This document shows positions 12,985 to 24,670 of a stretch of 64,000 bases of DNA, piece by piece. The translations under genes and the position numbers were made by a program. Within the stretch, counting starts at the first letter, position 1; the number at the start of each line of letters is the position of its first letter. The notes beneath the pieces are model-generated. The model saw only the letters and a list, made by a program, of their open reading frames with translations. It searched no databases and was not told where the DNA came from. Origin of the DNA: Ziziphus jujuba (lineage: Eukaryota > Streptophyta > Magnoliopsida > Rosales > Rhamnaceae); assembly GCF_031755915.1 (NCBI RefSeq), contig NC_083382.1, forward strand, positions 6,076,001 through 6,140,000. Reading direction: 5' to 3'.

Positions 12985-13139
12985 AATATATATCACGAGG
13001 GATATAAATTAGCCAATTAGATCCAATAGTAAGCTCAATTTGACTACAATCGTTCTGCCACTTTGTATGGAAAAATATATCACGAGGGATATAAATTAGC
13101 CAAAGTTGATCAGACCAGTCATAGAAGAATTTAGGCCTT
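12985..13139 (-). pseudogene. Second, shorter C-JID fragment abutting the Copia remnant
   Basis: The segment around 13028-13130 repeats the CTGCCACTTTGTATGGAA and GTTGATCAGACCAGTCATAGAAGAA blocks seen at 12.34-12.42 kb and in TNL-a at 6.63-6.70 kb. A short ATATCACGAGGGATATAAAT motif occurs twice here (near 12.99 and 13.08 kb), so the copy contains a small internal duplication. It ends abruptly where Copia reverse-transcriptase sequence begins. Confidence 0.6.
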
Positions 13140-13724
13140 CCTCAATTTATAAATTTTGTGCTCTTCATCTTTCTTCACAAAACCAGGTTGTTGCTCAACA
13201 AAAATTTCTTCATCAAGATATCCATTGAAGAAGGCAGATTTAACATCCATTTGATAAACTTCCCAATTATTTTGAGCTGCAAGAGAGATTATTGGCCGCA
13301 CAGTTTCAAGTCCTGAAACTGGTGCAAAAACTTCTTCAAATGTTCACTTTCCTTTTGCTTGTACCCCTTGGCAACTAATCCTGCATTGTATTTGTTAATT
13401 GAACCATCTGGATTGATCTTTGTCTTGAACACCCACTTGACTCCAATAGCATTTTTCTTTGTTGGAAGAGAAGTGAGTTCCCATGTGTTATTTCTTTCAA
13501 TTGTGTCAATTTCTTCCTTCATAGCTAATCTCCATTTTTCTTCTTTGACAGCTTCTTCAAAAGAAATATGATCTTCTCCTGCCAAAAAGGCAAGGAAAAT
13601 ATTTTCTTGATTTGTTGGCTGAGTGGCATCATAAATCTCCTACATAGTCCTTGTCTTTCTTCAATGGGAAGAATCTTCATTTTCTGAATTTTGAGAATTT
13701 TTTTTCATCTTCAACTACAACACA
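13140..13724 (-). mobile_element. Copia element (copia-1), downstream part: linker and start of reverse transcriptase
   Basis: Minus-strand translation gives AGEDHISFEEAVKEEKWRLA, then WELTSLPTKKNAIGVKWVFK and KGYKQKE, the standard start of the Copia RT region. A frameshift follows, with YQMDVKSAFFNGYLDEEIFV in the next frame. The segment TRTM-stop-EIYDATQPTNQENIF just upstream is the usual Copia linker. It continues the copia-1 integrase that stops at 20.54 kb, so the two pieces are one element split by the Gypsy insertion. The rest of RT, RNase H and the 3' LTR are missing. Confidence 0.8.
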
Positions 13725-13828
13725 TGTCACACTCTAAGTTTATATACTTTGGATGTGGTAAAGGTCATATTTATAACACTTAATAAAACTTATAATGTGG
13801 AACATAAAACTCTCCAAACATCATCCTA
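13725..13828 (-). repeat. Gypsy-1 3' LTR remnant
   Basis: Plus-strand TGTCACACTCTAAGTTTATA onward matches the end of the long LTR at 17690-17790 (TGTCACACCCTAAGTCTATA). Only the last ~100 bp of this LTR remain, joined directly to integrase sequence, so a deletion removed the rest. Confidence 0.75.
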
Positions 13829-13849
13829 ATGCACCAGGGACCTACACTT

Positions 13850-16800
13850 TAAGTCCATAAAGTGCCTCATAAGGAGCCATTTTAATACTTTTGTGATAAC
13901 TGTTATTATATGCAAACTTTACCAAAGATAGATGCTTGTCCTAACTACCAATAAAATCCGTCACACACACTTGAAGCATGTCCTTCAAAGTTTGTATGGT
14001 TTTTTCTGATTGTCCATCTGTTTGAGGATGAAATGCAGTACTAAAATTAAGCTTTGTACCCAAAGCTTTATTTAGACTCCTTTAGAAATTTGAGGTAAAC
14101 ATTGGATCACGATCAGAAACAATCAATAAAGGGACTCCATGCAACCCCACGATCTCATTAACATACAACGGAGCATACTGATCCATAGTGAATGTGGTAC
14201 TTATAGGTAGAAAATGCGAAGATTTGGTCAAACGATCCACAATGACCCGTATAACATTATAGCCCTTTAGTGTCTTCAGCGGCCCAACAACAAAATCCAT
14301 TGAAATTTGCTTCCACTTTCATTCAGGTACCATTAAAGGTTTCAACAAACCAAATGGTCTCTGATGCTCAGCCTTAACCTGCTGAAAAACTAAACATTGC
14401 TCGACATGGTGAGCAATTTTTCATTTCATATTCACCCACCAAAATGTCATCCGTAAATCATGATATATTTTCATACTACTTAGATGAACTGGATATGGAG
14501 AATTATGTGCTTCATTGAGGATTTCATATTTCAAATCTGGGTCATTAGGCACACACAATTTGTCTCCAAAACATAGCGCTCAATCATCTGATATTCTAAA
14601 CTCATGCCTTTTTCCGGATCTTATTTCATCTTTAATCTTAAGGAAAAGAGGGTCATCAAATTGTTTCCCTTTTATCCTCTCAATTAAAATTGGTTTCACA
14701 GATAAAGCAGCTATAAATGCATGGTCTCCATTCTTCACAACCATAATCTCTAGTTCTTCAAAGTCCTTTAAAATATGCTTTTATGTAGTTAATAAAGCTG
14801 TAGTAAAACTAATAGACTTCCTACTCAAAGAATCAACCACCACATTAGTTGTACCAAGGTGATAATTAATTACACAATCATAGTCCTTCACCAACTCCAA
14901 CCAATGCCTTTGTCTTATATTTAACTCCTTTTAAGTGAAAAAATACTTAAGGCTCTTATGATCTGTATAAATTTCACACTTTTCGCCATTCAAATAATGC
15001 CTCCAATTTTTCTCATAATCCTTCAATTTTGTTAAAGCATAAGCAATGATTAGCACACATCCAAGACACATCCAAGACCCTTATGGGAAGCATCATTATA
15101 TATCACATATCCATGATAATCTATTGGAATGGTAAAAACTGGAGCAGTGATCAAACATTGTTTGATCTTTTTGAAACTCTTTTCACACTCATCCGTCCAC
15201 TAATACTTAGAATTCTTGCTTGTCAACTGAGTTAATCGCGAAGCGATCTTAGAAAAGTCTTACATAAAATGACAGTAGTAACTAGCCAATTCTAGAAAAC
15301 TCCTTACTTCACCAACTGAAGTCGATCTAGGCCAATTCATCACTGCTTCTACTTTACTAAGATCAATAGAAATTCCTTTTTGGACACCACATGACCAAGA
15401 AATAAAATTCGATCCAACCAAAATTCATATTTCTTGAATTTTGCATACAACTGGTTGGTTCTTAACACCTCTAACACCTTCCTTAAATGATCTTCGTGTT
15501 CCTCATAACTCCTTGAATAAACTAATATGTCGTCAATAAACACAATAACAAATTTATCCAAGTAGTTTTTAAAAACTTGATTCATTAGATCCATGAAAGC
15601 CGCAAGAGCATTAGTTAACCCGAAAGGCATCACTAAAAACTCATAGTGACCATACCTCATCCGAAAGGCTAATTTTGGAATATCTTTCTTTTGGATATGT
15701 AATGGATGAAAACCAGATTGCAGGTTAATTTTCAAGAATACACAAGCTCCCTGTAGTTGATCAAACAAGTCTTCAATTCTTTGCAGTGGGTACTTATTCT
15801 TTATAGTTACCTTGTTAACGTTACACTAATCGATGCATAACCTTATAGTCCCATCCTTCTTTTAAATGAATAACACTGGCACCCTTCAATGCGAAACACT
15901 TAGTCTAATGAACCGTTTGTCAAGTATTTCCTACAGTTGTCTTCAACTCCTTAAGCTCTAAAGGTGCCATTCGATAAGGTGCCTTAGATGTCAGTCTTGT
16001 GTCTGGTGCTAGATCGATCCTAAACACTACCTCTCGCTCAGGTGGAATTTTGGGCAATTCATTTGAGAAGATATTAGTGAACTCATTGACAATTTGTACA
16101 TCATGTATTGTTAAATCTTCCTTTAAAGTATGCACAACACTAGCCAAAAAGCCTCTACAACCTTTTATCAAACATCTTTGTGCTTGTAAATCTAAAATTA
16201 CTCGAGGAAAATGATGCAGTTTAACACCTACATATTTAAACTCATCCTCCCCTTCAGGTTGAAATACAACCTCCTTCTCATAGCATTTCACACTGGCATG
16301 ATAGGCTGCTAGCCATTTCATGCCTAGAATTACATCAAAGTCTTGCATATTCAAGATTATCAAATTCGCAACCAAATCTCTACCATCAATTTCAAAACTT
16401 GACTAGCACACATTATCTCCCTAGAAGGGGTAGCTACACACATCTCACAATCTAAATTCATAGGTTTCAAGTCAAGTTTACATGCAAAGTTACAAGATAC
16501 AAAAAAATGTGTCGAGCTAGAGTCCATCAATACAAAAGCTGAGTATCCAGAATTAGGAATAGTACCTGCCACCATAAAAGGTGAAGCCTCTGCATCATGT
16601 CTAGTAAGTGCATAGGCATGTCCCTAAGTCAGCTGGTCCCTCTTGACCTTTTAGTTGCATTCCCAAGGTTAGGGCAATTCTTCAAGATATGTCCATGCTT
16701 TCCACACTTAAAACATACACCAGTCTTCTTGTGACATTCACCTAGGTGTTTCTTTCTGCAAGTTTCACATGTAGGATATTCCATGATGGGCTTCTACCTC

Positions 16801-17524
16801 ATTCTTTAGATTCAGCTTTCATAGACATCTCAACATTAATTTCTAATATCTGGGCTCTCTGAAGTACCTCACCATAAGTTTGCAACCGCAGCACAGAAAT
16901 TGACCTCCTTAACCCATCCCTAAGGCCTTTCTCAAATTTCTGAGCCTTACTTTTATCAGTATCAATAAGACAAGGTGCATATTTGGAAAGTTCATCAAAC
17001 TTCCTCTCATACTAGGCTAATGTCATCTGACCTTGCTTTAACTCAACGAATTCAGCAATCGTATTATCTCACCGTGTCTATGGAAAATACTTCTCATAAA
17101 ATAACTCCTTGAATCTAACCTAAGTGATTTCCTTTCCACATTCCAAGCTCTACTAGTCATCTCCCACCAATGGTTAGCACTTTGCTTCAACATGTAAACA
17201 GCACATGTGACCTTTTGTGCATTAGTCCATGTCATAAAACTGAAAATTTTCTCCATCTCTTTGATCTAATCTTCAACTACCAACGGGTCAGTTGATCCTT
17301 CAAAAGATGGTGGTTGCAACTTCCAAAATTACTCAACAATATTTGCGTTGCCAGCATAAGGTTGTTGTTGAACCGCATTTGTCTGGCCCGCATTAAGTTC
17401 TAAAACATGGCCATAAAATCATTTGCTTGAGGTGCCTGTGCATTTCTTTGTGGTGGTGGTGCATTCTCTTAATTAATAGTCGGGACATTTCCAAGGTTGT
17501 TAATGTCTCTTCTACGAGGAGGCA
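13850..17524 (-). pseudogene. Gypsy-1 gag-pol, decayed
   Basis: The start MPPRRRDINNLGNVP is at 17524, followed at once by a TAA where Gln is expected. A CCHC knuckle (CFKCGKHGHILKNC) lies at 16.7 kb. The aspartic protease at 16.5 kb reads VLMDSSSTHFFVS, so the catalytic DSG is DSS. Further on come FDVILGMKWL, RT with FIDDILVYS (about 15.5 kb) and RTs [13 protein letters not shown], and integrase with HGVPLLIVSDRDPMFTSNF (14.1 kb), AFHPQTDGQSE and PYEALYGLK at the end. Multiple frame breaks separate these blocks. It specifies an LTR-retrotransposon replication polyprotein but cannot express one. Confidence 0.85.
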
Positions 17525-17673
17525 TACTACAAAATAAACCATATATATATCTAGAAAGATAAGCACAAATTTTCTAAGATTACACAACAAATAGATAGTC
17601 CTATGGATTTGGCATTTAACTTATTGTCTCTAAAGCTCTATCTAATTGTCTACAAAATCCTATATAAACCTTA

Positions 17674-17685
17674 GCTTTGATACTA
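17674..17685 (-). other. Gypsy-1 primer-binding site (initiator Met tRNA type)
   Basis: Minus strand TAGTATCAAAGC sits 4 nt after the LTR end GGTGTGACA. The usual plant site is TGGTATCAGAGC, so two positions carry G-to-A changes. Confidence 0.7.
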
Positions 17686-17689
17686 GAAT

Positions 17690-20249
17690 TGTCACACCCT
17701 AAGTCTATATACTTGAAATATGATAAAAGTCATACTTATAACACTTAATAGAACTTATAATGCGGAACATAATAACTCTACAAACATCATTAATAAATAA
17801 TATCCAAAAAATATCTCCACAAAAAAAAAAAAAAAAAAACTCCAACACCCAAAAAGTCCTCCAAGCTAATTGATATAAAAATAAAACACCATTATCGTAT
17901 GTCAAATATAGTTACCTTGAAACTATGGTATACTTGAAACCATAACAATGAATAATGGATATAAAACTCAGCAAGCTACTGGGTTTTGATGAATACAAAA
18001 GCAAGAAAATACTTAAAATGATAGCAAATATATATCCAATATTATCTTTAACAACATAAACAGAATTTTCTTATAAACTCTAATTGTTAATTATTTAGTA
18101 GGACTTGGCATAACATAATATTATCCATCGGTAATCCATATCAACTTGTGTGTGAGGCATGTAACAAGTGGGGAGATATCAATTTTAATAAAACAAGCAC
18201 TCATACCCGAAGGTATAAGTCATACCCCTATTGTGATCATCAATAGGTCCTCCCACATGAAACAATATATCTAAACTCGAAGGTAAAGAATCATAAATCA
18301 CTAGAAAAATACCCTAACATGATTCATCTCAACACCCGAAAACATATAATAATATATCACATAAATGCCTACTAAGTATCAATAACTAGAGCATAAATAC
18401 ATACACCAATAATCCAACAATTTATTTGTGCAATTTACTTATATATTTCATAAAACATAAAGTTATAAAAGAATATAAATAAATTAGTAATATATCATAA
18501 CTATATATTTGCTATGGTTTCAGATAAAAGTCTAGTAACTCATCTTGATCAGCAAAGTCCATATAAGGTGAACAACCTATGGATAATATCAATAGTCTTT
18601 TATAAGTATAAAGCAAAACTATCATATACCATAATTATTTTATGTATTCATCCTAAAATCAAGTTCTTAAATTCAAACTAAATGAATAAGAGTTGATATC
18701 ATAATATCATCATATCCTAACTCTCAAATCTTAAAATTATAAGCCTACAACAATATCAAATCACCAAAAACTAAACAAAAACCTATTAATCCATAACAGT
18801 CTCTAAATAAGAATTTAATTCCTTATTCAAACGATATCATCTAAGTCTGAAAAATTATAAGGGTACTCTGCACATGCATAAGTACCTTTGGTTAAAATAA
18901 TTTCACAAAAGAAATGATGAAAAACTATTGAAAACATTGAAAAGTTAACAAAGAAATACTGAAATTATTAAACTTTTAGAAACCTTCATTTAATATTCCA
19001 TCCTTTTCTTTTCATAAAATTTTGTATTCATTTGAAATTTTATAGATTAATACTAGATACTTATATACATTCCTATAAAATTTCAAAAACCAAACAAAGG
19101 TTGAAAACATGGTCAAAATTAAATTTAGTAACTAATTGACAGAAACTGAAAATCAATATTTCACAGGAAGTTCGGTCTAAATAAAAAATTCATTAAAAAT
19201 AAAATACAGGTCCAAAAGAAGTAAAATTTTACAGAGTTTTAAGAATGTTATATAAAAACTATTAGGTCAAATAAAGACATGAAAATATTTTAAATTGAAT
19301 TTTATACTTTGCCAAACAAATCAGAAAATAAATTCAGACAGCTGAATATAGGTAACTTAGAAAATCACCACTGCCAAAATAAAAGGAATTTGAAGCTAAA
19401 TTTTTTATTCTATATAATAGTATACATATGGAGGATAATGAATAAAAAGTTTCAGATTCAAATAATTTTGTTTGGATCTATTTTGAAATTTTTATATATG
19501 AACTATACTGCAATTGCACAGAAAAACGAGATAGGAAGTATAAAAACAAAATTTTGTAATAAATTGAAAAAAAATCCAAATCAACCCAAATAAACATGTC
19601 TAATTTCATATATAAAAAGTTTAGTGCCAAAAGAAACTTTTAAATATTTTAAATAAGTTTAAATTGTCATTCTATGCAGATTCCCATATAAATTCTAGAT
19701 TAGGGCTTCAACAAGAATTCTTCAATTTAGCCTTAGTCATTATTTCTATAACCACAAAACATCTCAAATAATCTCATATAACATAAAAAGATCAGAAAAA
19801 AAAAAACAACCTTGATCAACTTCAAAGATTTAGGATTTTCTTTTATATGCTCCAAAACTTGTTCAGAATTTCAAAATCTCCAAAGATACTGGATTCTAAT
19901 AATCTTAAATGAATATCAAAACCCTAAATTAAAAAATCAGAAGCCCTTAATATTAGCCCTAATAGCATTTAGGGCTACAAGAAAAAGAAGAAGAAAACTT
20001 ACGCGATACCCTAGCGACGCAAGGTCGAAAACAATGTAAAAATAAAATACACATATCTTTTCCTTCCTTTTTATATATATAAAAAAAAGTAAATACTTTT
20101 TTTTTTCAATTTCCTAATAAAATTGAAATATACTTATAACAAAACCTATTAGGATAAAAACTCTCTCCTTTTTTTTTAATTAAAAAAAATAATTATAAAA
20201 CTTTAAAAGAAAATAATATTAAATATATATATATATAGAGTATATTACA
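17690..20249 (-). repeat. Gypsy-1 long LTR, 2.56 kb
   Basis: On the minus strand it begins TGTAATATACTC directly after a polypurine tract (AAGAGGGAGGGGGTT) and ends GGTGTGACA just before the primer-binding site, giving TG...CA ends. The interior is AT-rich and non-coding. Coding reading frames inside it are chance. Confidence 0.75.
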
Positions 20250-20295
20250 AACCCCCTCCCTCTTAAAAGAATTTCGTTCTTGAAATTGATTTACA

Positions 20296-20535
20296 TTAAA
20301 TATCGAATAGATGGGGATACTTCTCGCAAATCTCATGTTCATATTCCCAAGTGGCTTTTTCTACTGTATGATTTCTCCATAGAACTTTTACTATGGCAAT
20401 TTTCTTTGTGCGTAGTTCTTTTTCCTTTTGGCCTACGATTCGGAGTGGTAACTCTTCATATGTAAGGTCCGTATTGAATTGTGGAGGATCAAAACCCACC
20501 ACATGTGAAGGATCATGAATGTACTTTCAAAGTCA
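20296..20535 (-). pseudogene. Ty3/Gypsy pol C-terminus with chromodomain
   Basis: The minus frame reads KYIHDPSHVVGFDPPQF, then LTYEELPLRIVGQKEKELR and VKVLWRNHTVEKATWE ending YPHLFDI-stop. This is the typical chromodomain tail of a plant chromovirus polyprotein, used to target integration to chromatin. It ends just before the long LTR. The upstream part of this polyprotein is absent, and copia-1 integrase sequence begins at about 20.54 kb. Confidence 0.8.
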
Positions 20536-20828
20536 TAGAAAGATGATGCTTCATCAAATTTCACATTTATAATACTACAATCTTCTTTATATGTGGATTA
20601 TACAACTTGTAAGTTTTGGATCTTTCACTATGTCCCACAAAAATACATTTTTTAGCCTTGTCATGCAACTTGTTTCTCATAGCATCAGGAATATGTGCAT
20701 ATGCAAGACTTCAAAAAATTCTCAAATGATGAACACTTGGTTTTGATCGGTGCTAGGCTTCATGAGGAGTGCAATTTTGCAAAGCTTTTGTTGGTGACCT
20801 ATTGATTAAATAGGTAGCATAACATATA

Positions 20829-20975
20829 TGTGAGATCCCACATCGATTGGAAAGGGAACGAAGCATGCCTTAAAAGAGGGTGTGGATACCTTTCCCTTGC
20901 GACGCATTTTGACAAAACCGTGCGGGCTGGGCCCAAAGCGGACAATATCGCATGCGGGTGGTCTGGGCTGTTACA
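20829..20975 (+). mobile_element. TRIM solo LTR
   Basis: It starts TGTGAGATCCCACATCG and ends GGTCTGGGCTGTTACA, the LTR of the same small element found at 21.6 and 32.8 kb, here in the opposite orientation to that at 21.6 kb relative to its plus-strand reading. It is flanked by short TATA repeats compatible with a target duplication. It sits in copia-1 integrase. Confidence 0.75.
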
Positions 20976-21629
20976 TATAGCTTCTACCTAAAAATCTAAA
21001 GGTAACCTTTTTCTTTTAAGCATATACATTGCCATTTCCATGATTGTTCTATTTTTTTATTTCACAAACACCATTTTGCTGTGGTGAATAACGGGATGTT
21101 AGCTCATGTCTTATACCAGCCTTTTTAAAAAATAATTAAAATCCATTTGAAAGATATTCTCCACCATGATTAGTTCTCAAAGTTTTAATCTGATAACCCG
21201 AAAACTTTTCAACTTGAACCTTAAAATCCTTGAAATGCTTAGGACTTTGCTTTAAGAAAGAATGTTCGATCTTTCTTAAAAACTCATCAATAAAAGAAAT
21301 AAAGAACCTATTACCTCCCATAGATGGTTCTGGCATTGGACCACATAAATCTCAATGGACAAGCTTAAGAGGTCTTCTAGCTTGTTGAAAAGATTTTGAA
21401 GGAAAAGACTCGCAATTCTGCTTTTCAACTTGGCAAGGTTCACATACTCCAATCATTTGATGAATTTCAGGTAGTCCTTCAACCATCTTTCTCTTTGATA
21501 GCAACTTTAGACTTCCAATATTTAAATGCCCAAATCTATCATGCCATAATTTTGAATTTTCTTCTTCAACACATCTAAAGCAGTCAATATTAGAGATTTC
21601 CAATGTAAGAGGGAATAAATTATTTGGAG

Positions 21630-22036
21630 TGTAACGGCCCAGTCCACCCGCATCAAGATATTGTCCTCTTTGACCTAGGGTTCACTCCCTCTCTCCCCCC
21701 TGGCCTCAAGGTTTTGTCAAAACGCGTCTTGAAGGGAGAGGTATCCACAGCCTTATAAAAACTGCTTCGTGCCCCTCTCCAACCGATGTGGGATGTTACA
21801 ATCCTCCCCCCTTGGGGCCCCGCGTCCTCGCTGGCACACCGATTTGGGTACTGACTCTGATACCACTGTAACGGCCCAGTCCACCCGCATCAAGATATTG
21901 TCCTCTTTGGCCCAGGGTTCACTCCCTCTCTCCCCCCTGGCCTCAAGGTTTTGTCAAAACGTGTCTTGAAGGGAGAGGTATCCACAGCCTTATAAAGACC
22001 GCTTCGTGTCCCTCTCCAACCGATGTGGGATGTTAC
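21630..22036 (-). mobile_element. Complete TRIM (miniature LTR retroelement), 407 bp
   Basis: LTRs at 21630-21800 and 21867-22036 flank a 66-bp interior. The LTRs differ at only a few positions. On the minus strand the interior holds TGGTATCAGAGTCAG (Met-tRNA primer site) and CCAAGGGGGGAGGAT (polypurine tract) and nothing else. A 5-bp target duplication, TGGAG, is present on both sides (21625-21629 and 22037-22041). It has no coding capacity and must rely on proteins from another element. It is inserted in the copia-1 integrase region. Confidence 0.9.
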
Positions 22037-23431
22037 ATGGAGCCACTAGAATTTTAGCAACAAGCTGACTTTTCCTCCTTAGGATGCACATATTATCATG
22101 AAAGTGAATATCCAATCCCTTTTTCAAAAGTTGTCCAGTGCTTAGCAAATTCCATTGTAATCGAGGAACATAGTAAACTTCTGACATTTTCTACAAAGCT
22201 CCAGATTTAGTTTTAAAATAATTTCTCCCATACCTTGTATTTTATAGGATTTTGCATATCTAAGTGTCACTTAACCCTGTGCAAATTCCTCTAATGATGA
22301 AAATAGATGCTTATTGCCAATCATATGCTTACTTGCTCCACCATCTAAATACTAAACATTATTTATATCATCATAGCAAGTAGGAAGCAAAGTTTCAGAA
22401 TTACCTTCCTTATTCTAGTGAATGAACCCAGCATTCTTTTTTTGATTAGCTGGATTATTCCAACAATCACGTGCTTTATGTTCAGGCTTGTGACAATAAT
22501 AGCATTCAAAATACCCATGTCCATGTAAATTAAAGCCTCTTCCTATTCCTCCTTTGAATATGCCGCCTTTTCCCCTTTGTGGTGTGTTTTCTGGCTAATT
22601 TATATTTTCTAATAAAGAATCTTCTTTGCTTGGACTCCCTCTCCCTTTTCTATGAAATTTAGAACCACTTCCTCTATTATTGTCTCCTCTGCCATGTCCT
22701 CAAAAATTAACTTGTGAGAAATTTTGCACTCTTATATTTGTAATTTGTGATTTAAGAGCTTGATCAACAGAAGTCTGATTGAATGAAGCAAGAGTTCTTT
22801 TATTTACTCAAAATTCATGAGACTTTAAAATTCCAAACAACTCCTCTATTGAAACAATAGATAACTCTTAGGATTCTTCTACTGCAACAGCAACAAAACC
22901 AAATTTTTCTGGAAGACTTCGAAGAAACTTTTCAACAACCTTTTGATCTACTAAAATTTCTCCATTAGAAGCCATTTGATTTACAATAGAAGTAATCTAA
23001 TCGAAATAATCTAAAATGCTTTCACTTTCCTTCAGTTCTAGTTTTTCAAATTCTGCTCTCAAAGTTTGCTGACGTACTCTTTTCACACTTTCTTCTCCTT
23101 TATATAGTGATTGGATCATCTACCAGGGTTGCTTGGAAGTTTTTGCTTTTGCAATCCTTTCAAATACTGATCTTTCAATGGTTTGATAAATCTAAAAGAG
23201 AGCCTTAATGTCTTTCTCTCTTTTTTCTTTCAACAAAATGCTTTCTGCTGTAGTTAGACTCTCTTTATCTTTTGGCTCTTCATATCCATCTTCAACAATA
23301 TTCCCTAACTTAAATGATTTTAGTAGTACCTTGATCTGATGGCTCCAATAATCATAATCTTCTCCATTGAAGTGGGGAATAAGAGAAGCCAAATTGTTTA
23401 TATTTTCCATGAGCTTTGATATCAATTCCTG

Positions 23432-23462
<31 letters not shown>

Positions 23463-24670
23463 AAATTTTTTAATTTTATGCAGTGCATTACACATTTTTA
23501 AGAAGGGTAGCAAAAGCAGAGAAAATATATAAGACCTTTTGTTTCTATTTTCCACACCCTTGACTCAAAAGACAAAAACAGAGATATATAAGCATTCACC
23601 TTTTTCATAGCTCATGAACCATATTTAAAATATTCTTACATTTCCCATACATGTTTATTATATCTTGTGGAGAAGGCAAATATTAAATTTTGTTTATTAT
23701 TCCAACAGGTAAGGCTTACACAACCTTCAAGGTTTAGAACTTCAAGAGATTTCAGAAGACCCATGCCTTTTGGAAGATTTTGTAGACAAATGCAACCTTT
23801 CAAGTTCAAGATGGTAAGCCTTTCAAAAAGTGTGATGGATGGGTGAATCTCCACTAGATTTACACAACCTTCAAGAATCAACTGCTCTAGATTTGGAACC
23901 ACCCTAAAGTCTTCAAACTTTCTTATATTTGTTGAATGACTTATGTCAATGGTTTTCAAATTGTTTAGAGGCTGTTTTATTGACAAGAGAAAAAAAATTT
24001 AGTTACTTCGTCTAGCAAAATATATATTTTCCAAGATAGATTAGCAAAGAACAAAGAATTATAATGGTACGTACCTTGATAGGGTTGTTCAGAAGACTTT
24101 TGCTCAACCACAACTTCAATTGGACAAGTCCACCTCGTTGGAAATTTGATGGCAAATATTCAGCAGGAAATTTATGCCACTCAAGGAATCGTAACCCTTT
24201 AGAAAGATGTTCAATATTCAATGTGTGACCATCTCTCATTTCCAAGGCAAGATTACGAATAATGAGCAATCTTAACTTCTTCATGTTTGAGAAGGCTTCA
24301 AAATCGCAAACCAATTTTTTTGGTTCTACAGGACAGCATACTATGGCTTCCACTTTTGTTCCTTAATAGTTAAGATTAAAACATACAAGTGAAAAGGCGC
24401 ATAAAAACTGTATATGGGTATATATTTAATTTATAAAAACACAACATGAAAAAGTTTCAAATGCATTTAGTTACTTCCTTGTAATTATAAGCTTCAAAGT
24501 CATCTAAATATATTGCTATTTGCCAAAAAAAAAAAAAAATTGTTAAAACGAATAAGGAGATAAAAATTTGATATCCTCAAAATTACAACATACTGAATTT
24601 ATGAAATCGAAATATTATGAAATGCAAATGCCAAAAATCATGATTTTTATTATATGAGAAAATTTCTTAC

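Larger units (their letters stand above)
13725..20535 (-). mobile_element. Ty3/Gypsy chromovirus-type element (gypsy-1) inserted in copia-1
   Basis: Read on the minus strand the order is: pol C-terminal chromodomain (20535-20296), polypurine tract, LTR (20249-17690), primer-binding site, gag (from 17524), protease, RT, RNase H, integrase (to about 13860), then only about 100 bp of LTR end (13725-13828). This internal-LTR-internal order suggests a dimeric insertion or a recombinant, with the outer LTRs mostly deleted. It carries many stops and frameshifts. Copia-1 coding sequence flanks it on both sides, so it is younger than copia-1. Confidence 0.8.
20536..23600 (-). mobile_element. Copia element (copia-1), upstream part: leader, gag, protease, integrase; decayed
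   Basis: Minus strand order: LTR-like leader with a primer-binding-like TGATATCAAAGCTC at about 23.42 kb; gag from MENINNLASLIPHFNGEDYD (23.41 kb); CCHC knuckle CYYCHKPEHKARDC (22.49 kb); protease YLDGGASKHM (22.35 kb, DSG changed to DGG); GAG-pre-integrase LWHDRFGHLNIGSLKLLSKR (21.56 kb); and integrase (21.34-20.55 kb) ending DEASSFYDFES. At least nine in-frame stops interrupt it, most at expected Gln, Arg or Trp codons. A TRIM and a TRIM solo LTR are inserted inside. It lies next to TNL-b LRR sequence and probably inserted in that gene. Confidence 0.8.

Noticed and set aside
21630..22036. Naming the TRIM as Cassandra
   Set aside because: Its LTR ends and PBS/PPT fit a TRIM, but I could not identify a 5S-rRNA-like promoter block with confidence, so the name is not claimed.
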